Assembly: GCF_016405965.1 (NCBI RefSeq)
Contig: NZ_JAEFCD010000004.1
Coordinates: 62,001 to 126,000 of the forward strand
DNA length: 64,000 bases
Source: Alteromonas sp. IB21
Lineage (GTDB): Bacteria > Pseudomonadota > Gammaproteobacteria > Enterobacterales > Alteromonadaceae
Direction of reading: 5' to 3'
The stretch's first letter is position 1, and each line of letters starts with the position of its first letter. The notes below the pieces were generated by a model. It did no database searches. It was not told the origin of the DNA and saw only the letters and a program-made list of their open reading frames with translations. Shown in pieces: positions 46,643 to 56,266 of this stretch. The translations under genes and the position numbers were made by a program.

Positions 46643-49192
46643 CTATACCATAGCGACTGGAATAAACTGGTCTTTCCCTGCCACTTTTTCAGCTTCTGTT
46701 GCAGGGCGAACCTGGCCGCGCTCTGAAACAAACTGAATATTGGTATCGCCAGCATTACTGTTTACAAACTGACGGAAACGCTTGCGCGCTTCAGGGTCTT
46801 CGATAGTGGTTTTCCACTCACATTGATACGCGTCAACCACGGTATCCATTTGCGCTTCTAGCTCGTCGTTAATGCCCAAGGCGTCGTTTATCACCACATC
46901 TTGAAGATAAGCTAAGCCGCCTTCTAGGTTATCCATCCACACTGAAGTACGCTGTAGGCGATCGGCAGTCTTCACATAGAACATCAACACGCGGTCGATA
47001 TATTTGATAAGGGTTTCGGTATCTAAGTCGGTGGCAAACAAGTCGGCATGGCGGGGCTTCATACCGCCGTTACCGCATACATACAAGTTCCAGCCCTGCT
47101 CAGTGGCAATAACACCAATATCTTTACTTTGGGCCTCGGCACATTCGCGGGTACAGCCTGATACAGCAAACTTGATTTTGTGCGGTGCACGTAAGCCTTT
47201 ATAGCGATTTTCTAAATCGATGGCGGTGCCTACTGAGTCTTGTACACCATAGCGACACCAAGTACTTCCCACGCACGACTTCACAGTGCGCAGCGCTTTC
47301 GCATACGCATGACCGGTTTCAAATCCCCCCGCTACTAGCTTCTCCCAGATGTCAGGAAGGTGTTCAACACGCGCGCCGAATAAATCGATACGCTGCCCAC
47401 CGGTTATTTTGGTGTACAGGTTGTACTCTTTCGCCACTTCACCTAACAAAATCAATTTCTCTGGCGTGATTTCTCCGCCTGGCACCCGTGGCACAACGGA
47501 ATAAGTCCCGTCTTTTTGCATGTTGCCAAGGTAGATATCGTTGGTATCTTGTAACGGTAGGTGGGCCGATTTTAGAATGTAGTCGTTATAAACTGATGCC
47601 AAAATAGAGCCCACTGCGGGCTTACAAATTTCGCAACCTAAACCTTCACCATGCTGCTCTAGCAGGTCATCAAACGTGCGAATGCCGTTTACTTTTACAA
47701 TGTGAAAGAGTTCTTGACGTGTATAGTTAAAGTGCTCACAAATGGCTTTTGAAACTTCAACGCCGCGTTTTTCAAGCTCGCTGTCCACCACGTTTTTAAG
47801 TAGCGCTGCACAGCCACCACAGCCTGTACTGGCTTTGGTTTCTCCTTTCACATCCGCTACGCTACAGCAGCCACCTTCAATGGCTGAAACAATATCGCCT
47901 TTTGTTACATTCAGGCAGGAACAAATAGACGCGGTGTCGGGTAACGCATCGGCGCCAAGAGCAGGAGCGGCATCCGACGACGGAAGAATAAGGCTTTCAG
48001 GATGCTCAGGAAGGTCGATAGCGTTAAGCGCATACTGCAATAACGTATCGTAATCGCTTGTGTCACCTACCAGTACCGCGCCCAGCACTTTCTTTTGTTC
48101 ACTATCAACAACAAGCTTTTTGTAAACGCCTTCAGGCTGGTTTAAGTAGGTATAACTTAATGCCCCTTCAGTACGTTCGTGCGCATCACCAATGGAGCCA
48201 ACCTCAACCCCCATAAGCTTCAACTTAGTGCTCATATCGGCACCTGAAAACTCTGCATCACCACCGGTTAGATGACTTACCGCGGTGCGAGCCATAGTAT
48301 AGCCGGGGGCAACAAGGCCAAAAATTTTGTTGTCCCATAGCGCGCATTCGCCTACGGCGTATATATTCGGATCAGACGTCACGCAATGGTTATCAATAAC
48401 AATACCGCCACGCTCGCCGAGTTTTAGTGCTGACTTCCTACCAAGCTGATCCGAAGGGCGAATACCCGCAGAAAAAAGGATCATGTCGGTTTCAAGTTCG
48501 GTGCCATCGGCGAACACCATTTTATAGCGACAGGTATTTCCCGCTTCAATGCTTTGTGTTGCTTTTTGGGTATGAACGGTAACGCCCAAATTTTCAATTT
48601 TATCTTTAAGGACTTTACCACCGGCTTGGTCAAGCTGAACCGCCATTAGCTGTGGCGCAAACTCGACGACATGAGTGTCAAGGCCGGCTTGCTTGAGCGC
48701 GTTCGCCGCTTCTAAGCCTAACAGGCCGCCGCCGACAACCACCCCCACGCTACTTACCGCTGCCGAGGCCTCAATGGCAAGTAAGTCATCGATGGTACGG
48801 TAGACCAAACAGTGCTCTTGCTCGTTACCGGGGATAGGCGGCACGAAAGGATATGAGCCTGTAGCAAGCACAAGTTTATCGTAACTAAATACCTGCCCCT
48901 CTGACGTCGTCACTTTTTTGTTGTCACGGTCTATATCGGTCACCAACGCATTGGTCACTACACTTACGCCCCACTGGGCATACTGTGCTGGGGTGGTAAG
49001 CGCTAAATCATCAGCACTTGCGCCACTAAAAAACGAAGATAAGTAAACGCGGTCATACGCGAGGCGAGACTCGCCGCATAAGACGGTTATTTCTACATTG
49101 GCGTCGCTTTGGTGAAGCTGTTCAACAAAATGGTGCCCCACCATGCCGTTGCCTACGACGACAATTTGCGTTTTTGAGTCCAATGAAGTCAT
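46643..49192 (-). CDS. nirB: Nitrite reductase [NAD(P)H] large subunit
   Basis: An 849-aa flavo-siroheme enzyme reducing nitrite to ammonium. N-terminal FAD/NAD domains (IVVVGNGMVGHHFVEQL, VVGGGLLGLEAANALK), a BFD-like [2Fe-2S] domain (ICSCLNVTKGDIVSAI and GCGGCAALLK), a second helical domain with CEICKPAVGSIL, and the C-terminal reductase part with GGQRIDLFG, VKSCVGSTWCRYG and VSGCTRECAEAQ for siroheme/[4Fe-4S]. ATG at 49192 follows AAGGGGAA. First gene of the nirBD-nasA-cobA-trpD2 operon, behind a terminator leader. Confidence 0.96.
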   Translation of the reverse strand: MTSLDSKTQIVVVGNGMVGHHFVEQLHQSDANVEITVLCGESRLAYDRVYLSSFFSGASADDLALTTPAQYAQWGVSVVTNALVTDIDRDNKKVTTSEGQVFSYDKLVLATGSYPFVPPIPGNEQEHCLVYRTIDDLLAIEASAAVSSVGVVVGGGLLGLEAANALKQAGLDTHVVEFAPQLMAVQLDQAGGKVLKDKIENLGVTVHTQKATQSIEAGNTCRYKMVFADGTELETDMILFSAGIRPSDQLGRKSALKLGERGGIVIDNHCVTSDPNIYAVGECALWDNKIFGLVAPGYTMARTAVSHLTGGDAEFSGADMSTKLKLMGVEVGSIGDAHERTEGALSYTYLNQPEGVYKKLVVDSEQKKVLGAVLVGDTSDYDTLLQYALNAIDLPEHPESLILPSSDAAPALGADALPDTASICSCLNVTKGDIVSAIEGGCCSVADVKGETKASTGCGGCAALLKNVVDSELEKRGVEVSKAICEHFNYTRQELFHIVKVNGIRTFDDLLEQHGEGLGCEICKPAVGSILASVYNDYILKSAHLPLQDTNDIYLGNMQKDGTYSVVPRVPGGEITPEKLILLGEVAKEYNLYTKITGGQRIDLFGARVEHLPDIWEKLVAGGFETGHAYAKALRTVKSCVGSTWCRYGVQDSVGTAIDLENRYKGLRAPHKIKFAVSGCTRECAEAQSKDIGVIATEQGWNLYVCGNGGMKPRHADLFATDLDTETLIKYIDRVLMFYVKTADRLQRTSVWMDNLEGGLAYLQDVVINDALGINDELEAQMDTVVDAYQCEWKTTIEDPEARKRFRQFVNSNAGDTNIQFVSERGQVRPATEAEKVAGKDQFIPVAMV

Positions 49193-49214
49193 GGTATTCC
49201 CCTTTTTTCGGGAC

Positions 49215-49259
49215 AAAAAAAAGCCCGCTTCAACTTTCGTTGATGCGGGCTTCGTTGCC
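49215..49259 (-). terminator. NasR-type leader: P2 hexaloop and leader terminator before nirB
   Basis: On the minus strand GGCAACGAAGCC (49248-49259) repeats the exact nrtA leader element, with hexaloop AACGAA. It overlaps a terminator: GCCCGC-A-TCAAC, GAAA tetraloop, GTTGA-A-GCGGGC, then eight T residues at 49215-49222. The terminator is 23 bases before the nirB ATG. Confidence 0.87.
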
Positions 49260-49265
49260 TATTTT

Positions 49266-49300
49266 GCTAGTACTGACACTTAGGTTCAGCATATTCTAGC
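49266..49300 (-). promoter_or_regulatory. P1 hairpin of the nirB leader
   Basis: GCTAG/CTAGC outer stem with an inner GCTGA/TCAGT stem and an apical loop ACCTAAGTG, six bases upstream of P2. The position matches the nrtA P1, but the stem is interrupted and the loop is not a clear AxxGxx hexaloop. Confidence 0.5.
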
Positions 49301-49384
49301 TAACACATTTTACGGAGTGTTATAAATCACACAATTTTCAGCGATTGACACAAATCACTAAAACACACTTTACGTTTAATACTA

Positions 49385-49400
49385 TCCAAATTCAGTGCCA
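49385..49400 (-). promoter_or_regulatory. Possible sigma-54 promoter for nirB
   Basis: TGGCACTGAATTTGGA has a perfect -24 TGGCAC and correct spacing, but the -12 is TTGG instead of TTGC. It lies about 190 bases upstream of nirB and 65-100 bases downstream of NtrC-like half-sites. Confidence 0.5.
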
Positions 49401-49463
49401 ACCGTGTAACACGCTGTTTTTAATAGATTTAAGATAAAAAAGGCAATATTTTTATTTCTAAGC

Positions 49464-49502
49464 TGCACCAAACAAACGCAAACCTGTGTTCACTTGGTGC
49501 AT
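49464..49502 (-). promoter_or_regulatory. NtrC-like half-site pair upstream of nirB
   Basis: TGCACCAAAC (49464-49473) and TGTTCACTTGGTGCA (49487-49501) resemble NtrC half-sites and parallel the pair before nrtA. The two arms could also pair as a hairpin after the SulP gene. Confidence 0.5.
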
Positions 49503-49519
49503 TACTTGATGTTAAAGAT

Positions 49520-51085
49520 TTACGCCAGTTTGTCTGTCGCTACGCGATAGCGAGGGTCTTCTACCACGTTTATCTCAACAAACTTGTCTGCCTTGCGAAG
49601 TAGTGAACGACACTCATCGCTAATGTGGCGAATGTGCAGCTTCTTACCTTGCTCTTCATACTTGTCAGCAAGGGTGTCCAGCGCATCAATACCTGACGAA
49701 TCCCAAATGCGAGAATCTTTAAAATCAATAACGATATCGTTAGGATCGTTGGCAATATCAAACAAATCTTTAAAGTGAGATACCGAACCAAAGAACAGCG
49801 GGCCGTCTAGCTCATACACTTTCCAGCCGTCGTTATCGATATGCGATTTCGCTTCAATATGACGGGCGTGTTTCCATGCAAAGACCAGCGCGGAAACGAT
49901 AACCCCTACCACAACCGCAATAGCCAGATCGGCAATAACGGTAACGCCTGTCACCAAGAAGAGCACAAAGGCATCTTCCTTGTTTACGCCGCGAACAATT
50001 CTAAATGACGCCCATTCAAAAGTAGCGATTACTACCACAAACATAACCCCAACAAGGGCGGCTAGCGGGATCATTTCAATAAGCGGGGCGGCGAATAAAA
50101 TAAAGCCCAACAGTACTAACGCCGCGGTGATGCCTGACAGGCGACCACGACCGCCAGAGTTAATATTAATCATGCTTTGACCAATCATGGCGCAACCGCC
50201 CATACCGCCGAAGAAACCGTTAACGGTATTCGCAACACCTTGGCCCACGCATTCTTTGTTACCGCGACCACGGGTATCGGTCATTTCATCAATCAAGGAA
50301 AGCGTGAGTAGCGATTCAATAAGCCCTACTAAGCAAAGGATCACAGACGTAGGTAGAACAATCATCACGGTTTCCCAAGTAAAGGGCACCATAGGAATAG
50401 CAAAGCTTGGCAATTCGCCGGCTAGCGTAGCGGCATCGCGCTGGTCTGCAGGCAGCAAGTCACGAACAAAGTCAATAACCGTGCGGGCCTCTAAATCTAG
50501 GCCGTGCACTAATGCAGTTACCGTAACAATGGCCACAAGCGAAGCAGGTACTGCTTTAGTCAGCTTAGGAAGCAAGTAAATAATGGCCATGGTTAACGCC
50601 ACAAGCCCTAGCATCCAATATAGCAGCGTACCTTCCATCCACTGAAGTTCACCTGCCGCATTGGTCACTTTAAATTGACCTAGCTGGGCCAAGAAAATAA
50701 CGATAGCCAAACCGTTTACGAAGCCCAGCATTACTGGGTATGGCACCAGCCGGATAAACTTCCCGAGCTTGAATATACCGCACATAATTTGCAGCAAACC
50801 GGCCAAAATAACTGCAGCAAATAGATACTGCACGCCATGCTGGGCAACCAATGCCACCATCACCACGGCCATGGCACCCGTAGCACCAGAAATCATTCCC
50901 GGGCGACCGCCAATCGCAGACGTGATTAGGCCCATCATAAACGCTGCATAAAGACCAATCATTGGTTCTACGCCGGCTACAAATGCAAATGCAACGGCCT
51001 CAGGTACCAAGGCAAGCGCCACAGTAATACCTGATAGCACGTCGTTTTTAACGTTGCTGTCTTTACTGGTAATTAAATCGAACAT
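49520..51085 (-). CDS. SulP family inorganic anion transporter
   Basis: A 521-aa membrane protein with 10-14 hydrophobic helices, including [36 protein letters not shown] and [19 protein letters not shown], and a C-terminal cytoplasmic STAS domain (about residues 415-505) with [16 protein letters not shown] and [12 protein letters not shown]. The family exchanges sulfate, bicarbonate or related anions; the substrate is not determined by the sequence. It sits upstream of the nirB control region on the same strand and has no NasR-type leader. Confidence 0.9.
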   Translation of the reverse strand: MFDLITSKDSNVKNDVLSGITVALALVPEAVAFAFVAGVEPMIGLYAAFMMGLITSAIGGRPGMISGATGAMAVVMVALVAQHGVQYLFAAVILAGLLQIMCGIFKLGKFIRLVPYPVMLGFVNGLAIVIFLAQLGQFKVTNAAGELQWMEGTLLYWMLGLVALTMAIIYLLPKLTKAVPASLVAIVTVTALVHGLDLEARTVIDFVRDLLPADQRDAATLAGELPSFAIPMVPFTWETVMIVLPTSVILCLVGLIESLLTLSLIDEMTDTRGRGNKECVGQGVANTVNGFFGGMGGCAMIGQSMININSGGRGRLSGITAALVLLGFILFAAPLIEMIPLAALVGVMFVVVIATFEWASFRIVRGVNKEDAFVLFLVTGVTVIADLAIAVVVGVIVSALVFAWKHARHIEAKSHIDNDGWKVYELDGPLFFGSVSHFKDLFDIANDPNDIVIDFKDSRIWDSSGIDALDTLADKYEEQGKKLHIRHISDECRSLLRKADKFVEINVVEDPRYRVATDKLA

Positions 51086-51490
51086 GTTCTCTCAGAAGCT
51101 AAGAAGTTAAACACAACAACCCACCGTGGCGTAGACCGCGTGAAAACAGTACACCAGGTAAGTAGGAGAATTTTTCGGCGATTCTATCACCATTGTCGCT
51201 TAAAATCTTTTAATAGATTGTTACTAAGACAAACCTTAATCCGTAAAGGCCTCTCGCTTTCCCGCCACCAGCTTGTTGCTTGCCTACGTTTTTTATATTG
51301 ATAGAACCCTGTTTTTGAGGGCTTCCATCGCGCTTATTTTTCTCGCCTTTGCTGACAAATGACGTCGTCCATGGCATCGTATTACGGTATTTTATTAATT
51401 TTGTCCGTCAGTGCTCAGGGTTTGAACTAAGTCGAGCATGGCAATGAGACATCGCCGTAAGGCTAGTGCCTTATTCAACGAGGAGTTAAA
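51086..51490. other. Intergenic region without a recognisable gene
   Basis: This divergent region should hold the SulP promoter (minus) and the promoter of the small membrane protein (plus). I see no strong -35/-10 pair, hairpin or coding sequence. Confidence 0.35.
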
Positions 51491-51778
51491 GTGGTACCTT
51501 ATATTCTTACTATTTTGTGCGTGTTAGTGGCAGGCGCTATCCATTGGATGTCGCCAAAGGCTTATTGGAAAGCGACCATTATGTCGACCGCCGTTATCTT
51601 GTTATTTTCTGTCGCCGCACTGTTTATTTTTAAAGCGTCGGGCATGCTAGTGAGCGAGCACACCGGAGAAAACGCTGATTTCTCAGGGCAAATGCTCACT
51701 ATCACAACCATGATCGCGTTCTTTGGCTTTCTCATTTCCTTATTTGTAGGGTGGTTTCTTCGAGTAGTGAGAAACTAA
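51491..51778 (+). CDS. Small hypothetical membrane protein
   Basis: A 95-aa protein with three predicted hydrophobic segments (residues about 2-18, 30-50, 68-90) and a basic C-terminus RVVRN. GTG start with GAGGAG six bases upstream. No family recognised. It lies between SulP and nasR; a hairpin follows. Confidence 0.7.
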   Translation: MVPYILTILCVLVAGAIHWMSPKAYWKATIMSTAVILLFSVAALFIFKASGMLVSEHTGENADFSGQMLTITTMIAFFGFLISLFVGWFLRVVRN

Positions 51779-51860
51779 GAGACAACCACATTAATAACAA
51801 TCTCGACGTTTCAGCGCTTTGCGTGTCGGACGTATAAACAGGCCTGTAAACGTCAACAAC

Positions 51861-51885
51861 AGGTTGCACTCATTTGGCGCAACCT
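51861..51885 (+). terminator. Hairpin after the small membrane protein
   Basis: AGGTTGC and GCAACCT form a 7-bp stem with an 11-base loop about 80 bases past the stop, followed by TTCAC. It is a weak terminator candidate. The rest of 51779-52113 has nothing I can support. Confidence 0.4.
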
Positions 51886-52113
51886 TTCACTTCGCTGCAA
51901 CAATAAGGCACCTGTTACGCCCTCTCAGGCTTAATTTAGAGACTTAATTTAGCGCCTTAATAAAACCATTCACTGCGTCCAGCCTTTATTTTTATTGGCT
52001 TTGAAAGAATTTGAGCCCCATCAAACCTTTATGGCTTTCTTATTCAATAAACAGGGCATAAGTGTTGCTTTGCTTAATACGTTACCTCTATTTTTAGCCA
52101 AAGTAGTTTTCTT

Positions 52114-53454
52114 ATGCTTCATGACCCCGAACCGACCATTGCACTGTGTAGCGACGCGACTAAGCGCTTTTTACTCGCGGCAAAGCACGCTGAGATTACA
52201 GTGCTTGAACAGTTATCGAGTAACTGCCGCATTGTGATTGCAGTGCGAGAACTTATTCATGAACTGCAGAAGGAACGGGGGGCCAGCAATATCTTTCTCG
52301 CGTCAAACGGCGAGCGATATCGCACAGAGCGGATGCAATATGTTGCTGCTAGTGAACACGCAGAGTCAACGCTAAAAAGCCAATTGAAATCTCTTTACCT
52401 GACTGAAGAGGTCTCCACGGGCAACCCGCGTTTATTGAGTAGCATTACGCTTGCTATGCAGGCCACAGACTACCTACCTCGATTAAGAACCCAAGTGAGT
52501 AAGCAAAAGCTAACGCCACTGGAATCGACACGCGCGTACAGCCGTTTAGTCGCCAGTTTACTTACCGTTATTTTTGAAGCGGCGGATATTGCAAGCGACC
52601 CTACTATTACTAGATTGCTAGTGGCATTATTTAACTTTATGCAGGCGAAGGAATACGCGGGGCAAGAACGAGCGTGGGGGGCTATTGGTTTTGCAGAAAC
52701 CCATTTTGATGCGCGTTTATGCGAAAAGCTTACTGCTCTTCAGCAAGCCCAAGAACATCACTTCAACATTTTCTGTGAGTTTAGCTGTAAAGCACATAAA
52801 GGCGCCTTGGATACGTTAAATAAAAGCCCTGCCGCTATCGATATCACGCAGCTTAGAAATATGATTGCACAACTTAGTGACGGCAGCCCAATCGCCGGTG
52901 AAATTTCAGAAGTTTGGTTTGATGTAGCGACACGCCGCATCGATGCAATGCAGACTATCGAAGTCGCGCTTACCGAAGCCCTTACTCAGCAGGCCAACAA
53001 TAAAGTAGCCGACGCAAAAAATGAAATGGCGAACCATCAACAGTTGCTCAAACGCTTTAACGATGAACACGCCACCGATGGCTCGCCACTCACCCTATTG
53101 TTCGACCCCAGCATGCCGGGCTTAGCGGAAGATAGTAAAGACGACGAGCTTAAAACGCTGCCACTCAACGAGCAAACCAAAACCTTATCTGCCCACCGCT
53201 CTTTTTATGATCTACTGCGTTCTCAAGCTCAGCACATCGAGGACATGGGGCGAGAACTTGAAGAAGCCAAACGTGCGATACAGGAACAAAAGCTCATAAG
53301 TCGAGCAAAGCTGGTTGTCATGGAACAATTCGGGTTAAGTGAAAATAACGCCTATCGTCGACTGCAAAAACAAGCTATGAGTGAAAACACCACCATTGCG
53401 ACCATTGCCGCCAAGATAGTAAATATTGCTACGAAACGTGTAGTGAAAAAGTAG
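52114..53454 (+). CDS. nasR: NasR-type nitrate-sensing transcription antiterminator
   Basis: A 446-aa soluble NIT-ANTAR protein. The NIT domain (about 40-290) has LIHELQKERGASNIFLASNG and AKEYAGQERAWG, the conserved nitrate/nitrite-binding signatures with paired arginines. The C-terminal ANTAR domain (about 375-440) reads AIQEQKLISRAKLVVMEQFG, then AYRRLQKQAMSENTTI, and binds tandem hairpins in RNA. In Klebsiella, NasR lets RNA polymerase pass leader terminators when nitrate is present. Two matching leaders lie before nrtA and nirB. The ATG at 52114 has only a weak ribosome site. Confidence 0.92.
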   Translation: MLHDPEPTIALCSDATKRFLLAAKHAEITVLEQLSSNCRIVIAVRELIHELQKERGASNIFLASNGERYRTERMQYVAASEHAESTLKSQLKSLYLTEEVSTGNPRLLSSITLAMQATDYLPRLRTQVSKQKLTPLESTRAYSRLVASLLTVIFEAADIASDPTITRLLVALFNFMQAKEYAGQERAWGAIGFAETHFDARLCEKLTALQQAQEHHFNIFCEFSCKAHKGALDTLNKSPAAIDITQLRNMIAQLSDGSPIAGEISEVWFDVATRRIDAMQTIEVALTEALTQQANNKVADAKNEMANHQQLLKRFNDEHATDGSPLTLLFDPSMPGLAEDSKDDELKTLPLNEQTKTLSAHRSFYDLLRSQAQHIEDMGRELEEAKRAIQEQKLISRAKLVVMEQFGLSENNAYRRLQKQAMSENTTIATIAAKIVNIATKRVVKK

Positions 53455-53527
53455 CTTAATCCCATTTTTGCTTCAGCGATTACCCAAAATAGCTGAAGAT
53501 TAATTCCTTCAGGTGCGCCTTCTGTTG

Positions 53528-54172
53528 CTATAACACTACCTTCAACAAAGGCCAAACCTTACGCCAATTTTTAGATACGACGCGTTGCTCAAAAACTTCA
53601 GGTCTAGGGTATTTGGGGTTAATACTTATCGTGCCGGCGAAGTTTGCTTCCAAGCCAAATGGCGCCAGTACATCTACATCGTCATTTGCCAAAAGACGCA
53701 CCGCTACACAGGTCTCCCGCTCTATCCAATATGAAATGGCTTCACTGCAGCTTTTATAGGCAGAATGATGATGCATCATATGCATACGCGCTTGGTTTTT
53801 TACCTGCCAGGTTGCTTGTGGTACTAGACGGGTAAGTTCACGCTCAATGGCTTGTTCCTTCGACTTTACCAACGACAGAACTTCCGACTGAGCGGCTAAT
53901 TGAGAGAGCGATGCATTTGTGTGTTTACGTTCAGCGCTACTGTGCGGCACAGTAACTTCATCGCAAAAGTAAACGACATCGATATCATTTAGGGGAGTAG
54001 GTGAAACCTTTTGATGTAGTTCATCCCAAATGGCATTTCGAACAAACCCTGCGCCAATATACCCTTGTGGTAATGCAAGGGTACGTAAGGCACGAAGGCA
54101 CCGCATTTTAAAAGGATCGCGCTTGATTATCTCACCAAGCTGTTTACACAACCCATCTTGCTTAGGCTTCAC
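53528..54172 (-). CDS. Nucleotidyltransferase family protein (COG3575)
   Basis: A 214-aa protein with YIGAGFVRNAIWDELH, TPLNDIDVVYF, a helical HMMHHHSAYKSCSEAI segment and IERETCVAVRL with C-terminal VLAPFGLEANFAGTISI, matching a family of minimal nucleotidyltransferase-like proteins of unknown role. GTG start at 54172, overlapping the upstream PAP2 gene by 11 bases, suggesting translational coupling. Confidence 0.8.
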   Translation of the reverse strand: MKPKQDGLCKQLGEIIKRDPFKMRCLRALRTLALPQGYIGAGFVRNAIWDELHQKVSPTPLNDIDVVYFCDEVTVPHSSAERKHTNASLSQLAAQSEVLSLVKSKEQAIERELTRLVPQATWQVKNQARMHMMHHHSAYKSCSEAISYWIERETCVAVRLLANDDVDVLAPFGLEANFAGTISINPKYPRPEVFEQRVVSKNWRKVWPLLKVVL

Positions 54173-54863
54173 TTTTGATACGCAGTTTGCGTTTCCACTT
54201 AATCACATAAAAGCAAAACGCCGCCATGCTTCCACCGGCAAACCAGCCCGCGATAATATCACTAGGCCAATGCACGCCCAGTAAAACTCGGCTCAATCCA
54301 ATACAAAACACAAGGAACGCGGTGGCAACATAAATCCATACTCGCACTTTCGTACTTTGCGATAGCTGCGTAAGTAAATTAGCCACGTAAAAATATACCA
54401 GCGTGGATAGCGTAGCGTGCGCTGAGGGAAAACTTTGTGTATACACATCAACATGCTGCATGGTAAGCGAAGGACGCGGCCTATCGATACCCGCTTTTAG
54501 CAAGAATGTCATAGCTATTCCAACCGCGACTGCAATAATAAACGTGAGCGCCTTTTTCTTCTCTCCCGCTATACTCAGAGCACCAGCCACTGATGCCACC
54601 ACAAAGATAAGCACCGTGTTACTGCCTAGCGCAGTGGTATCTCTAAGCACATCGCCCCGCCAACCTTCGACGTTACCGAGGGTACTAAGTGACTCAAATA
54701 CACTATTGTCAAAAGACGTGAGCACGCCCATATACACAAACAGCATCACAAGTAAAAAGCCAGTGCCTAGCATTAATACTTGAATTGCTGGGGTCTTAAT
54801 AAAATCGACGTAGGGGGCATAGGTGCCGCTATTTTTCATATCGCTGCTTTCCATTTCACTCAT
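54162..54863 (-). CDS. PAP2 family phosphatase
   Basis: A 233-aa membrane phosphatase of the type 2 phosphatidic acid phosphatase family. Six hydrophobic helices and the three motifs KAGIDRPRP, PSAH and SRVLLGVHWPSD with both catalytic His residues. The ATG at 54863 has GGAAG upstream; a TTG at 54872 is less likely. Substrates such as phosphatidic acid or undecaprenyl pyrophosphate are possible. It precedes the nucleotidyltransferase gene. Confidence 0.93.
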   Translation of the reverse strand: MSEMESSDMKNSGTYAPYVDFIKTPAIQVLMLGTGFLLVMLFVYMGVLTSFDNSVFESLSTLGNVEGWRGDVLRDTTALGSNTVLIFVVASVAGALSIAGEKKKALTFIIAVAVGIAMTFLLKAGIDRPRPSLTMQHVDVYTQSFPSAHATLSTLVYFYVANLLTQLSQSTKVRVWIYVATAFLVFCIGLSRVLLGVHWPSDIIAGWFAGGSMAAFCFYVIKWKRKLRIKSEA

Positions 54864-54986
54864 TCTGTTCAACTTCCAATCGTTACGATAAAAAGCGCTA
54901 TTTGTTGTGTCACCTTGATGAAGAACTACTATACCTGCGGTAACACGCCGCGATTACGAACATTTTAACTCTCGCTGAGGGCGTGA

Positions 54987-55313
54987 TTACCTATGTGGAC
55001 TGGTATTACTTCCACCGAGGCAATCAGGAGAAGTTAAGGATTGTCCGCCTCGCGCCTCCCACTCGGCCGGGGTGTAGGTATGGAGTGCTAACGCATGGAC
55101 CGGCCCTTGTAGTGCCTCAGTTGCAAGACCGTTAATTTCTCGGTGTCTGGCAATCAATCGTTTTCCTTCGAAGGCATTACTTACCACAGTCACTTTAAAG
55201 TGACTTTGAGCACCTTCTGGCACATTGTGCATAAAGCTTTCATCAACTACTTCCAGATAGCTTGGGCTAAGTGCGGTTTCAATAGTTGATTCAAGAAACG
55301 TTTTTACTTGCAT
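54987..55313 (-). CDS. bolA: BolA family protein
   Basis: A 108-aa protein. The core SPSYLEVVDESFMHNVPEGA, then SHFKVTVVSNAFEGKRLI, RHREINGLATEALQGP and VHALALHTYTPAEWE matches BolA, with the conserved His residues used in glutaredoxin-bound [2Fe-2S] clusters. The C-terminus has extra Ser/Gly residues. It starts five bases after the alkB gene and is probably co-transcribed. Confidence 0.93.
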   Translation of the reverse strand: MQVKTFLESTIETALSPSYLEVVDESFMHNVPEGAQSHFKVTVVSNAFEGKRLIARHREINGLATEALQGPVHALALHTYTPAEWEARGGQSLTSPDCLGGSNTSPHR

Positions 55314-55318
55314 GGGGC

Positions 55319-55960
55319 TTACCTTGCTCTTTGAATAAGATGTCGAAATGTAAGGTTAATTCTACCACCGATAGGCTTAGCCGTCTTCGCAATACCGTGT
55401 ACATAATGACTTTGTGTTGCTCCGGCCATAATCAATACGCTGCCGTGCTCAAGTACTTGCGTATACTTTTCTTTTGTTTCTTTATGCTTGAAGACAAACG
55501 GTCTTGCTTCACCTAGCGTCACTGAAGCAATAACAGGGTTCATGCCTAACTCAGGCTCGTCATCAGAATGAAAGCTCATGCTATCTTTACCATCTCGATA
55601 CCAGTTAGCCAGAACACTATTAAACCGTGTACCGTAACTGGGTGCACACAGTGCCTCGCACCGCGTCTTTATTGACGAAAGATTCTTCGTCCATGGATTT
55701 GGCGCCATGGTTAAATTCGAGTAGGTATAGGTGCACTCTGGATCGCCATGCCAGCTTTGTAAACGCGGTATTTTTACCGACTTTCCGAACAATTTAATCG
55801 TGTCCTGTTGCCAAGGAAGTTCGTTTTTCAACAAGGCAAAGAAGCTATCTGCGTCATCTTGCGACAATGCATTAGGAAAGTACCTAACGTCAGCCTCGGA
55901 TAATGGCAACGTATAAGGCGACGTTTCTTCTTGTGGTGCCTCGAATAGAGAGAATTGCAT
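55319..55960 (-). CDS. alkB: AlkB-family alpha-ketoglutarate-dependent dioxygenase
   Basis: A 213-aa Fe(II)/2-oxoglutarate dioxygenase for repair of alkylated DNA or RNA bases. Metal ligands in FHSDDEPELG (HxD) and HYVHGIAK (distal His), with arginine residues in GGRINLTFR for 2-oxoglutarate. It looks more like the ALKBH2/3 group than classical Escherichia coli AlkB. The gene precedes bolA. Confidence 0.92.
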   Translation of the reverse strand: MQFSLFEAPQEETSPYTLPLSEADVRYFPNALSQDDADSFFALLKNELPWQQDTIKLFGKSVKIPRLQSWHGDPECTYTYSNLTMAPNPWTKNLSSIKTRCEALCAPSYGTRFNSVLANWYRDGKDSMSFHSDDEPELGMNPVIASVTLGEARPFVFKHKETKEKYTQVLEHGSVLIMAGATQSHYVHGIAKTAKPIGGRINLTFRHLIQRAR

Positions 55961-56185
55961 GCGTAATTTTTTCGCTTCTATTGGTGCTTGGTTTTAGTTC
56001 AATAATGAGAGCCACTGCTATCTATGCTTAACGTTTCCCTGCTAAATACGCAGGCACTATGTAAGTGGATTGATTTAATGACATCCCACCCTTTCACTGA
56101 TTCAGGAAATGACCTTCACCCAGTCACGCTTCAGCGAAGCAGCAGGAGTAATCCGCAGTTATTGGCTAGAGTGCTGCCTGGGGTG

Positions 56186-56239
56186 TGATAAGATATGCGT
56201 TTACAATCCATCTAATTGACATTCGCAGTAGTGAATGTC
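56186..56239 (+). promoter_or_regulatory. Extended -10 and inverted repeat upstream of rlmG
   Basis: TGATAAGAT (56186-56194) fits an extended -10. About 25 bases downstream, GACATTC/GAATGTC (56218-56239) form a 7-bp inverted repeat in the leader. No good -35 is seen. The rest of 55961-56266 appears empty. Confidence 0.35.
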
Positions 56240-56266
56240 GTGAGCCTTTCTTTAAAACAGACGCCA

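Noticed and set aside
49464..49502. CACCAA/TTGGTG pair as a simple terminator of the SulP gene
   Set aside because: The same arms parallel the NtrC-like pair before nrtA and no T run follows, so a regulatory reading is preferred, but the hairpin reading is kept as an alternative.
51995..52237. Reading frame overlapping the start of nasR
   Set aside because: It is in another frame of the well-supported NIT-ANTAR gene and its sequence resembles no protein family.
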